Shown here in pieces: positions 15,631 to 22,312 of a stretch of 22,792 nucleotides of DNA (the first letter of the stretch is position 1; every line of letters begins with the position of its first letter). The notes under the pieces are model-generated. The model did not search any database. It worked only from the letters and a program-made list of their open reading frames with translations, and had not been told where the DNA came from. Location: assembly GCA_035542855.1 (NCBI GenBank), contig DATKKM010000087.1:1-22792 (forward strand), in the 5' to 3' direction. Made by a program: the position numbers and the translations under genes. The DNA is from DATKKM01 sp035542855. GTDB taxonomy: Bacteria; Chloroflexota; Dehalococcoidia; SM23-28-2; RBG-16-64-32.

Positions 15631-17207
15631 TGGGCCGCCTGCTTCAGCCGCCAGACGTCGGCGAATTCGATGAAGCCGACATAGTCGTAGTTGGCGGCGA
15701 TCCAGTCGTGGATCGGCTCGCTGTAGTAGTTCATGGCATGCTTGTTCCCTTCGTACTTCGCCGAGTCGACGACAAGGGCGGGCGGGTCAGCAGCCAGGTC
15801 GCGAAGCGCTTCGCTCTCGTACTTCTTGTCCAGGGCGAAGGCGTGGTCGAAGTAGAAGCGGGTCGGCGAGGTGCGGCCGGAGTAGAAGTAGAGCTGGCTT
15901 TCGAAGCCGAGGTTGTAGATGCGGTCCCCGGGCTGGCTGTTCTCCTTCAGCCACTGGCCAAGGGCGGGGCTGAGCAGTTCCCAGTTGCCCTCCAGGCCAA
16001 CTCCGAACTTCGCCGCGTGGCGCTGAGCGGCGTTCGGCTGAAAGTACGCTTTGACTGTATACGAAAGCGGGCTCATCGCCACGAGGGGAAGCACTCCGCC
16101 CAGCAGGACCTTCACGAGCAGCGTCTTGCGCCGCTCCAGCATCCAGAGGACGGCCGGCGCCGAGACCAGCGCCGCCGCCGGCAGCAGCGCCGCGAAGTAG
16201 TGGTGGTAGTACCGCCCAACGACCATGATCGACGCCAGGCCGGCCAGCAGCCAGCCGACGAGCATGATGCCCTGCGCGCGGTTCTCCCCGCGCAGGGCGA
16301 GGACGGATCCGCCGGCAGCCAGCAGCAGCAGCGGGCCGACCACGACGAGCAGAAAGAGCGGCAGTATCGCCACCGCGTACGCCCGATAGCCCCAGGTGAC
16401 GTCGCTGGAGTAGATGAGAGAGTAGTAGGTGAGCGCATCCAGCATGTCCCAGAGCGCGCCGGAAAGGACGATTGGCGCGGACACGACCATCAGCAGAAGC
16501 AGGCTGCCGGCGACCATTAGCGCCGGCCGGCCCCAGGCTTCCACTTTCAAGACGCCCGACCACGATCGCTCTGGGCGCCGGGCCCAGACCGCGTAGCAGA
16601 ACAGGAACACCATGGGCAAGGCGTAGATCGTCTTCGTGAGCACCGTTGCCCCACCGGCCACGCCCGCCAGGAAATACATCCACCGGCTGCCGGTCTTCGT
16701 GGCGCGGGTGAAGGCAAGGAACCCGGCCGACATCGGCAGCAGCATGAAGAACTCTGTGTTGCCATTGATTTCGAGCTTGGTGAAAGAGATCGAACAGGCG
16801 AAGATCAACGCGGCCACGCTCGCGCCCCGCGGGGAATAGAGCTGGCGCCCGGTCAGGTACACGCACAAAGTGGCCAGCGATACCAGCACGGAGACCACGA
16901 CTCGAGGCGCCCAGACGTGCTGGCCGAAGAGCAGGAAGCTGAATGCATACCAGCAGAAGACGAGCGGCGGCTTGTTATCGAAGAAGTCCCTGTATGGGAC
17001 CTGGCCGTGGTGCAGCATGCCCTGGGCGGCAGCGGCGTAGAACCCCTCGTCCCTGGCGAACGGTTCGGTATAGAAGGGCGCGTAGAGGGCGATTGGAATG
17101 AGGCAGATGCCGCCCACCAGCAGCGCCGTCCGCAGATTGAGCGCGCGTACGCCCGGCAAGGCCCGAGGACGGGCGGCGATACCTGACGTACGTTCGGCGA
17201 TGCTCAA
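15627..17207 (-). CDS. GT39/PMT-type integral-membrane glycosyltransferase
   Basis: 526 residues. The start is TTG at 17207, supported by GGAGGT seven bases upstream. It has many membrane helices and the first outer loop carries ARDEGFYAAAAQGML (Asp53-Glu54) and FDNKPPLVFCWYA, the signature of the PMT_2/ArnT-like group. These use polyprenyl-phosphate sugars to glycosylate a lipid or protein outside the membrane. The C-terminal region (about 395 onward) is a soluble outer domain. Overlap with the PAP2 gene and a promoter like that of the pilus genes suggest modification of pilin or another surface component. That role is inference; the family is secure. Confidence 0.87.
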   Translation of the reverse strand: MSIAERTSGIAARPRALPGVRALNLRTALLVGGICLIPIALYAPFYTEPFARDEGFYAAAAQGMLHHGQVPYRDFFDNKPPLVFCWYAFSFLLFGQHVWAPRVVVSVLVSLATLCVYLTGRQLYSPRGASVAALIFACSISFTKLEINGNTEFFMLLPMSAGFLAFTRATKTGSRWMYFLAGVAGGATVLTKTIYALPMVFLFCYAVWARRPERSWSGVLKVEAWGRPALMVAGSLLLLMVVSAPIVLSGALWDMLDALTYYSLIYSSDVTWGYRAYAVAILPLFLLVVVGPLLLLAAGGSVLALRGENRAQGIMLVGWLLAGLASIMVVGRYYHHYFAALLPAAALVSAPAVLWMLERRKTLLVKVLLGGVLPLVAMSPLSYTVKAYFQPNAAQRHAAKFGVGLEGNWELLSPALGQWLKENSQPGDRIYNLGFESQLYFYSGRTSPTRFYFDHAFALDKKYESEALRDLAADPPALVVDSAKYEGNKHAMNYYSEPIHDWIAANYDYVGFIEFADVWRLKQAAQ

Positions 17208-17246
17208 AGAGAGACCTCCGCAGCCTGCGGCGCGTTCATTCAGTGA

Positions 17247-17272
17247 GACGTTCCGTCTAACGCCGCGTTACA
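17247..17272 (-). promoter_or_regulatory. Predicted ECF promoter of the glycosyltransferase-PAP2 operon
   Basis: Minus strand TGTAAC (17272-17267), 16-nt spacer, CGTC (17250-17247), an exact copy of the sigma-gene promoter pattern. The -10 is 40 nt before the TTG start. It lies in the 104-nt gap shared with the divergent prepilin peptidase gene, so the same region may influence both. Confidence 0.75.
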
Positions 17273-17301
17273 CAGTTACGAAGCGCCTGTCTCGCGCATC
17301 T

Positions 17302-17307
17302 GATAAT
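17302..17307 (+). promoter_or_regulatory. Candidate -10 (GATAAT) for a leaderless prepilin peptidase mRNA
   Basis: TGATAAT stands out in this GC-rich setting and ends 4 nt before the ATG at 17312. Transcription from it would begin at or beside the start codon, and no ribosome site is visible, so a leaderless message is plausible. No good -35 was found. Confidence 0.4.
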
Positions 17308-17311
17308 TGAG

Positions 17312-18061
17312 ATGGAGCTACTGATCTGCGTCCTCGCGGGCCTCCTCACGGGCCACGTGCTGGACCTCACCTTCGCCCGCCTTTACACGGAGGAGTCGCT
17401 CTCCGGGCCGCTCTTCCGTTGCCGGGAGTGCCGCAGGCCGCTGCGGGCCATCTACGTGCTGCCGGTGCTGGGCTACGCCCTGACCCGGGGCCACTGCCGC
17501 GACTGCGGCGCGCCCCTGCCGATGTCGGCTTTCGTCCTGCCGATCGGGGGGGCGATGCTCTTCGCCGCCTCTTTCTTCGCCTTCGATGACCTGGCCGGCG
17601 GCCTGCTGGGCGGGTTCTTCTGCACGGTCTTTCTCACCCTGACCCTGACCGACCTGGAACGGCGCCTCCTGCCGAACCGGCTGGTCTACCCCTCTATCCT
17701 GCTGGCGATTGGTCTGAGCTGGGCCTGGCCGGACAGCTCCATCGTGGACGTCCTGGCCGGCGGGCTGGTGGCCGTGGCTATCGGCGTCACGCTGCTGCTC
17801 CTCTCGCTGCCGTTCGGGCGCGGGGCGTTTGGCATGGGCGACGTCAAGATGATCGTGCTGATCGGCTTCGTGGTGGGGCTGCCTTCGGTCGCCGTCGGCG
17901 TCTTCGTGGGCACGCTGGCGGCCGCGGCCGCCGCGGTGGTGCTGATCGCCCTGCGCATCCGCAGCCGGACAGACTACATCCCGCACGGCCCCTTCCTGGC
18001 GCTGGGCGCCGTCGTCGCGCTCTTCTGGGGCGCCGACATCTGGCACGCCTACACTGGCTAG
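17312..18061 (+). CDS. Type IV prepilin peptidase (A24 family, PilD-like)
   Basis: 249 residues, integral membrane aspartic protease that removes prepilin leaders. The catalytic aspartates are Asp114 in LTDLERRLLPN and Asp177 in FGMGDVK. An N-terminal loop with two CxxC pairs (C37/C40 and C62/C65) marks the full-length PilD/GspO form with the DiS_P domain. Typical Tad-locus TadV/CpaA proteases lack that domain. Adjacent and divergent to the Flp locus, it is the natural enzyme for Flp and TadE cleavage. The ATG has no visible ribosome site and may be leaderless. Confidence 0.92.
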   Translation: MELLICVLAGLLTGHVLDLTFARLYTEESLSGPLFRCRECRRPLRAIYVLPVLGYALTRGHCRDCGAPLPMSAFVLPIGGAMLFAASFFAFDDLAGGLLGGFFCTVFLTLTLTDLERRLLPNRLVYPSILLAIGLSWAWPDSSIVDVLAGGLVAVAIGVTLLLLSLPFGRGAFGMGDVKMIVLIGFVVGLPSVAVGVFVGTLAAAAAAVVLIALRIRSRTDYIPHGPFLALGAVVALFWGADIWHAYTG

Positions 18062-18137
18062 CTGTCAGCCATTAGCCGTCAGCTATCAGCGCCCCGCGCC
18101 CCCACTCCGTCGCTAAGTGCTGACTGCTGAGCGCTCA
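18062..18137. repeat. Imperfect TCAGC/GCTGA dyad repeats
   Basis: Several copies of TCAGC (18066, 18079 and 18086 areas) are followed, after a C-rich spacer, by GCTGA units on the other side. They form an imperfect inverted structure right after the prepilin peptidase stop. It could act as a factor-independent end of transcription or be a degenerate genome-wide repeat; no T-run is seen. Confidence 0.4.
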
Positions 18138-18175
18138 TCGCCGCCATTTGACACCCTGACTCGGCGCGGGCAATC

Positions 18176-18748
18176 ATGGCGGATGCCATGAGCCGCCCCG
18201 CCGACAACATCGTCATCGCCGAGTACGATCCCGCCTGGCCCCGGCTGTTCGCCGCAGAGCGGGAGGGCCTGCAGCAGGCGATCGGCGAGTGGGCCGTGGC
18301 GATCGAACACGTGGGGAGCACGGCAGTGCCCGGCCTCGCCGCCAAGCCGATCATCGACATCGGCGTGGCGCTCGAGCAGCTCGCCGACGCGCTCCGTTGC
18401 ATCAGCCCGCTGCACGAGCTGGGCTACGAGTGCTGCGGCGAGTTCGGCATCCCCGATCGCATCTTCTTCCGCAAGCTGACGGATAGTCCGCTCCCCGGCC
18501 AGATCACGGACGGCCACGGGCGCACGCACCAGATCCACATGTACCAGCGCGACCACGAGCAGTTCCGCTGGCATATCGCCTTCCGCGATTACATGCGGGC
18601 CTACCCGGAAGCCGCGGCTGAATACGCGGCCCTGAAGCGCAACGTCGCCGCGCGGCACGGCGACGACATCGAAAAGTACGTGGCGGGCAAGCACGACTAC
18701 ATCCGCGGCATCCTGCGGGATGCCGGCTGTGCGGAGGCGGTGGCATGA
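18176..18748 (+). CDS. GrpB-family (UPF0157) nucleotidyltransferase-fold protein
   Basis: 190 residues. The family signature is clear: EYDPAWPRLFAAE near the N terminus, then IEHVGSTAVPGLAAKPIIDIGVAL, whose GS and later Asp residues form the nucleotidyltransferase-like site. Near the middle is GRTHQIHMYQRDHEQFRWHIAFRDYMR. Some relatives are fused to dephospho-CoA kinase, but the reaction of free-standing members is unclear. ATG codons at 18176 and 18188 are both possible; I give the first. The stop overlaps the PhzF-family gene (ATGA), so the two are coexpressed. Confidence 0.9.
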   Translation: MADAMSRPADNIVIAEYDPAWPRLFAAEREGLQQAIGEWAVAIEHVGSTAVPGLAAKPIIDIGVALEQLADALRCISPLHELGYECCGEFGIPDRIFFRKLTDSPLPGQITDGHGRTHQIHMYQRDHEQFRWHIAFRDYMRAYPEAAAEYAALKRNVAARHGDDIEKYVAGKHDYIRGILRDAGCAEAVA

Positions 18749-19614
18749 GCCGCGTTCACCCGTTCAAGCAGGTCGATGTGTTCACGTCGCGGCCGTTCTA
18801 CGGCAACCCGGTGGCCGTGGTGTTCGACGCCGATGGCCTGACCGACGCCGAGATGCGCCGAATCGCCAACTGGACGAACCTCAGCGAGACCACGTTCTTC
18901 CAGTCGCCCTCGGCCGGGAGCGGCGCCGACTACCGCCTGCGCATCTTCCATCCCCAGGGCGAGCTGCCCTTCGCCGGCCACCCAACGGTCGGTTCTGCGC
19001 ATGCTTACCTGGAGCGCTTCGGCGCGCGTCCGGACGGCCTGCGCATGGAGTGCGGCGCCGGCGTCCTGGCCATCCGCGCGGTGGGCGAGGGCAGCGGGAC
19101 GCTGATCTTCGCCGAGACGCCGGAAGCCCAGTTCGTCCACGAGTTCGGCACGTCCGTGGAAGCGATCTCGGCGGCGCTCGGCGCGCCGGTCGTCGCAGAT
19201 CCGCCGCCGGCCTCCGTGCACAACGGCCCGACCTGGCTCTTCACTCAGGTCGACGACGCCGACCTGACTGCGCTGAAACCGGACCTCGCCGCCGTCGCCC
19301 GCCTTTCGGACGACTTCTCGCTGACGGGCATCGCGGTCTTCTCCCTGACCGGAGGTGCGGAGACGGCCGTGCACATTCGCTGCTTCGGCCCGATCGCAGG
19401 GGTGCCAGAAGACCCGGTGACGGGCAGCGCCAACGCCGCGCTGCCGGCATACCTCAACCGCATGGGGCTTCTTGACCGTGTCGGGCAGCAGTACGTCTCG
19501 GCGCAGGGGATGGAGATCGGGCGCGATGGCCGCGTGCACGTCCACACCGATGGGGGCCGCACGCAGATCGGCGGCCAGGCGGTGACGGTCATCGAAGGTG
19601 AGATACGGCTGTGA
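18745..19614 (+). CDS. PhzF-family isomerase
   Basis: 289 residues, usual length for the PhzF/diaminopimelate epimerase-like fold. The motifs are DVFTSRPFYGNPVAVVFD at the N terminus, NLSETTFF with the probable catalytic Glu48, GELPFAGHPTVGSAHA in the first half, and the matching EDPVTGSANAALPAYL in the second half. The family includes phenazine biosynthesis isomerase and many uncharacterised members; no phenazine genes are nearby, so that product should not be assumed. It starts on the ATGA overlap with the GrpB-family gene. The next gene begins 46 nt downstream. Confidence 0.92.
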   Translation: MSRVHPFKQVDVFTSRPFYGNPVAVVFDADGLTDAEMRRIANWTNLSETTFFQSPSAGSGADYRLRIFHPQGELPFAGHPTVGSAHAYLERFGARPDGLRMECGAGVLAIRAVGEGSGTLIFAETPEAQFVHEFGTSVEAISAALGAPVVADPPPASVHNGPTWLFTQVDDADLTALKPDLAAVARLSDDFSLTGIAVFSLTGGAETAVHIRCFGPIAGVPEDPVTGSANAALPAYLNRMGLLDRVGQQYVSAQGMEIGRDGRVHVHTDGGRTQIGGQAVTVIEGEIRL

Positions 19615-19660
19615 GCATGCGCCCGCGCCGCTCCGCTGGCCGGGTTCAGGAGAGTGCAGC

Positions 19661-20644
19661 ATGACCCAACAACTCCGCATCATCGCTGAAGGGCACGGCG
19701 ACTACCTCAAAGTCGACCCGGACGGCTTCCGGGAGTACGTGCGCGACCACAAGCAGCGCGCGATGACGCCCAAGCTCATGACCGAGAAGGACGCCGTCGC
19801 GAAGTTCGTCTCCGACGGCGACTACCTGGTCTACGAGTGCAACTACCTCCAGCGCGGCCCTTCGTCGCTCATCCGCGAGGTGATCCGGCAGGGGAAGAAG
19901 GACCTCTGGCTCGGCGCCAAGTTCACGTGGGTGGCGGCGGCGCTGCTCGTCGGCGCGGGCTGCGTGTCGAAGCTGGACGTCGGCTTCTTCCTCTTCGGTC
20001 CGGTCGTCGAAGCGGCGATCCGCGAGGGCAAGGTCAAGGCGTACGAGTATTCCAACGTGGTGATGACGAACCGCATCATGGCCGGGGCGATGGGGTTGCC
20101 GTTTATCCCCGTGCGCTCCTTCGGCGGCACGGACGGCTTCGAGTACTCCGGCGCCAAGCTGATCGAGGACCCCTACACCGGCCAGCCGATCACGCTGGTG
20201 CCCGCGCTGAACCCGGACGTGGCGCTGATCCACGCCCACCAGGCGGACGTCTACGGTAACGCGCGCATCTTCGGGACGGGCATCTCCCACCAGGAAGCCG
20301 CCTACGCCTCGAAGAAGGTGATCATCTCGTGCGAGGAGATCATCGACACGGAGGAGATCAAGCGAGACCCCGCGCGGACGACGATCCCCTACTACGCCGT
20401 GGACGCGGTGGTGCACACGCCGTTCGGCGCCTACCCCGGCGAGATGCAGGGCCGCTACGCCAGCGACATGGGCCACGTGATCGAAGTCGTCGGGGCGACG
20501 ATGCGCGGCTTCATCCCGCAGTACCTGGACAAGTACGTGCACGGCGTCGCCTCCCACACGGAGATGATGGACAAGCTCGTCGGCTACCAGCGCATCCGCG
20601 AGATCACCTCCCGCGCGACGATCAAGGAAGGGTACGGGGCGTGA
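19661..20644 (+). CDS. CoA-transferase family I, subunit A (glutaconate CoA-transferase/IpdA-like)
   Basis: 327 residues. The start is ATG 19661 with GGAG 8 nt upstream; the frame is open back to 19598 but that part overlaps phzF. Family I alpha-subunit features are DGDYLVYECNYLQRGPSSLIRE, FTWVAAALLVGAGCV, SNVVMTNRIMAGAMGLPFIPVRS and VALIHAHQADVYGNARI. It would work with subunit B (21434-22309) to move CoA between carboxylic acids, or in ring-cleavage steps as IpdAB does; the substrate cannot be decided. Its last 63 bp are repeated at 21254-21316 after a toxin-antitoxin insertion, which separates two subunit genes that are normally adjacent. Confidence 0.9.
   Translation: MTQQLRIIAEGHGDYLKVDPDGFREYVRDHKQRAMTPKLMTEKDAVAKFVSDGDYLVYECNYLQRGPSSLIREVIRQGKKDLWLGAKFTWVAAALLVGAGCVSKLDVGFFLFGPVVEAAIREGKVKAYEYSNVVMTNRIMAGAMGLPFIPVRSFGGTDGFEYSGAKLIEDPYTGQPITLVPALNPDVALIHAHQADVYGNARIFGTGISHQEAAYASKKVIISCEEIIDTEEIKRDPARTTIPYYAVDAVVHTPFGAYPGEMQGRYASDMGHVIEVVGATMRGFIPQYLDKYVHGVASHTEMMDKLVGYQRIREITSRATIKEGYGA
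20582..20644 (+). repeat. Direct repeat, copy 1 (3' end of CoA-transferase A)
   Basis: 63 bp covering the last 20 codons and stop of the subunit A gene. Copy 2 is at 21254-21316. The two differ at five positions, all third codon bases that leave the amino acid unchanged. Flanking bases on either side do not match. Confidence 0.97.
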
Positions 20645-20646
20645 GG

Positions 20647-20674
20647 TTGACATCGTATATGCGTTGTATATACA
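20647..20674 (+). promoter_or_regulatory. Promoter with operator palindrome for the toxin-antitoxin module
   Basis: A consensus -35 TTGACA (20647-20652) is followed after 16 nt by TATACA (20669-20674). Between and across them lies the inverted repeat GTATAT-N7-ATATAC (20655-20673). This is the layout of an autoregulated toxin-antitoxin promoter, with the ribbon-helix-helix antitoxin as likely repressor. Transcription would start near 20681, at the toxin ATG. The AT-rich patch contrasts with the surroundings and fits acquired DNA. Confidence 0.7.
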
Positions 20675-20681
20675 CTGGGTG

Positions 20682-20951
20682 ATGCCTCCGCGTATACAGG
20701 GCTTCCGCTGGCCTCCCGGGATTGAGGCAAAGGTCTATAGGAAGCACGGACTGGAGCGGCCCGAAGTGGAGGAGTCTTTCTTCTACCGCGGTTCGCGCGT
20801 TCGAAAGGCTGGCGACAAGTACCTGCTTTATACGCGGACAGACTCGGGAAGCTACATCTTGGTGGTGTACACACAGTCCAGCCGGATCGCGACGGTAATT
20901 TCAGCAAGGGCCATGACGCTAGCGGAGCGTCGAATGTTCGGGAGGAAATAG
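20682..20951 (+). CDS. BrnT-like toxin of a type II toxin-antitoxin system
   Basis: 89 residues from the ATG at 20682. A TTG at 20664 extends the frame, but that segment is the promoter. The protein shows a BrnT-type pattern: FRWPPGIEAKVYRKHGL at the N terminus, central beta strands (DKYLLYTRTDSGSYILVVYT), and a C-terminal VISARAMTLAERRMF that matches the BrnT ISAR-x-ATxxERR end. BrnT toxins are small ribonucleases with a RelE-like fold. The gene precedes its antitoxin by 6 nt, as in brnTA operons. Similarity is partial, so a sister family (DUF4258-like) is possible. Confidence 0.75.
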   Translation: MPPRIQGFRWPPGIEAKVYRKHGLERPEVEESFFYRGSRVRKAGDKYLLYTRTDSGSYILVVYTQSSRIATVISARAMTLAERRMFGRK

Positions 20952-20957
20952 ATTCAG

Positions 20958-21251
20958 ATGGGGAAGAGCAAAGCGGAATGGCTGAAGGAAAGCGACTACT
21001 GGGACAGCCTCTCCTTCGAAGAATTGATGGCGATGTCGGAGCCGGCTGATTGGAGGCCGATCGACGCCCGCCCCAAGAAATCGATCTCTCTGCGCCTGAC
21101 GGAAAGCCTGATCGAGCGCGGAAAGGAAGCGGCCGCCGAGAAGGGCATCGGCTACCAGACGCTCTTTCGCATGTGGATCATCGAAGGCCTGACGCGGCAC
21201 CGGCTCGCGAAACTGGAAGAGACCGCGGGGAGAAAGAGAAGGACGGCGTGA
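20958..21251 (+). CDS. CopG/BrnA-type ribbon-helix-helix antitoxin
   Basis: 97 residues. The N-terminal part (ESDYWDSLSFEELMAMSEP) is like the toxin-binding arm of CopG-type antitoxins (PF12441-like). Residues about 40-78 form the DNA-binding domain: KKSISLRLTESLIERGK, then EKGIGYQTLFRMWIIEGL. The tail is basic. The ribosome site GGAGGAAAT lies in the end of the toxin gene. It should neutralise the toxin and repress the promoter at 20647-20674. The TGA stop overlaps an ATG (21251) that opens a copy of the CoA-transferase A C terminus. Confidence 0.85.
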   Translation: MGKSKAEWLKESDYWDSLSFEELMAMSEPADWRPIDARPKKSISLRLTESLIERGKEAAAEKGIGYQTLFRMWIIEGLTRHRLAKLEETAGRKRRTA

Positions 21252-21316
21252 TGGGCTACCAGCGCATCCGGGAGATCACGTCTCGGGCGACGATCAAGGA
21301 AGGGTACGGGGCATGA
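21251..21316 (+). pseudogene. Orphan 3'-end copy of CoA-transferase A (63-bp repeat copy 2) with a 21-codon frame
   Basis: The 63 bp from 21254 repeat the end of the CoA-transferase A gene with five synonymous differences. An ATG at 21251, overlapping the antitoxin stop (TGATG), lies in frame, so a 21-residue peptide with the same C terminus (REITSRATIKEGYGA) could be made by translational coupling. I read it as the severed original, or a foreign, 3' end left by the insertion rather than a functional gene. Confidence 0.85.
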
Positions 21317-21330
21317 TGCCCCTCACCTTC

Positions 21331-21358
21331 CCCCTCTCCCATTGCGACGGGCGAGGGG
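21331..21358. repeat. Pyrimidine-rich hairpin CCCCTCTCCC/GGGCGAGGGG
   Basis: A 10-bp stem with one mismatch and the loop ATTGCGAC, lying in the 117-nt gap between the insertion and CoA-transferase B. It resembles abundant dispersed hairpins of high-GC Chloroflexota-like genomes, and it could end or dampen transcription between the two subunit genes. No T-run follows. Confidence 0.5.
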
Positions 21359-21433
21359 CGATTCCTTGTCGCGCAGTTCGGGCGGCCCCCACGGCGGAAC
21401 TAATACAGTAAAGTGGAGACTCGGAGCGCACCA

Positions 21434-22309
21434 ATGACCGGAACACCCGCAACTTACTTCAACGAACGTGAGCACCAGATCTGCCTCGTCGCGAGGATGG
21501 TGGAGGACCAGAAGACATACTGGGTGGCCGGCGGCGGTTCGCCGATGGCCGCGATCTTGCTCGCCAAGCGCATGTACGCGCCAGCCGCCGTCTACGTCAC
21601 CGAGGACGGCGTCATCAACCCGGAGCCGATGCTCCCCCTCGACCCGCTGATGACGATGGTCAGCTCGCGGGCGTCCTACCGGGCGCTGCAGTGGGGCACG
21701 ATGAACAGCGTCGGCTTCCAGGCGCAGATCGGGCTCATGGACTACGGCATCCTCAACACGCTGCAGGTCGATCCCTACGGCAACATCAACTCGACGGCGC
21801 TGGGCGACTACCACGGCGAGCACCGGCGCTTCGGCGGGCCCGGCGGCGCCGACTCCATCGCCGCGATGTGCTGGAAGACGATCCTGATGACCGACCAGCA
21901 GAAGCGCAAGTTCGTCCCCCGCGTCGACTTCATCTCCTCGCCCGGCTTCCTCGACGGCACGGAGGGCGCCCGCGAGCGCGCCGGCCTGCCGAGGGGCACC
22001 GGCCCGTACCGTGTCGTCACGCCGTGGGCCGTGTTCGACTACGAGGACCGCTACCTGCGCCTGGCCGGCGTATCACCGTTCGTGACCGTCGAGATGGTGC
22101 TCGAGCAGATGTCGTTCGAGCCGAAGATGGCGAAGGAGATCGAGACGCTGCAGACGCCCACGGAGGAAGAGCTGGCCGTGCTGCGGAGCGAGCTGGACCA
22201 GCGCGGCCAGATCACGGACGTCGGCAAGCCGATCATCCGCCTGGACGACGGGACATACCAGTTCGTCGAGGAGCAGAAGGAAGCGAAGGACCTGCCGAGC
22301 AGCTGGTAG
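21434..22309 (+). CDS. CoA-transferase family I, subunit B (glutaconate CoA-transferase/IpdB-like)
   Basis: 291 residues from the ATG at 21434, which has CGGAG seven bases upstream; the in-frame ATG at 21413 lacks a ribosome site. Family features are YWVAGGGSPMAAILLAKRMYAP, VTEDGVINPEP, GFQAQIGLMDYGILNTLQVDPYGNINST and VDFISSPGFLDG. Glu57 of TEDG sits where the catalytic glutamate lies in glutaconate CoA-transferase beta subunits (near residue 54). This position is an estimate; in IpdB-type proteins the chemistry differs. It forms the active complex with subunit A, now 790 nt upstream because of the toxin-antitoxin insertion. It ends 3 nt from the stop of the convergent SET-domain gene. Confidence 0.9.
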   Translation: MTGTPATYFNEREHQICLVARMVEDQKTYWVAGGGSPMAAILLAKRMYAPAAVYVTEDGVINPEPMLPLDPLMTMVSSRASYRALQWGTMNSVGFQAQIGLMDYGILNTLQVDPYGNINSTALGDYHGEHRRFGGPGGADSIAAMCWKTILMTDQQKRKFVPRVDFISSPGFLDGTEGARERAGLPRGTGPYRVVTPWAVFDYEDRYLRLAGVSPFVTVEMVLEQMSFEPKMAKEIETLQTPTEEELAVLRSELDQRGQITDVGKPIIRLDDGTYQFVEEQKEAKDLPSSW

Positions 22310-22312
22310 CGA

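Noticed and set aside
18148..18176. Sigma-70 promoter TTGACA-N17-CAATCA before the GrpB-family gene
   Set aside because: The -35 is good but the -10 is poor and overlaps the first possible ATG; kept out as unsupported unless the ATG at 18188 is the true start.
20664..20681. TTG start giving a toxin six residues longer
   Set aside because: This segment is occupied by the -10 and the operator palindrome, and no ribosome site precedes the TTG.
21251..21316. Functional 21-residue micropeptide gene
   Set aside because: It is explained as a displaced copy of the CoA-transferase A 3' end; coupling to the antitoxin stop is possible but there is no sign of an independent role.
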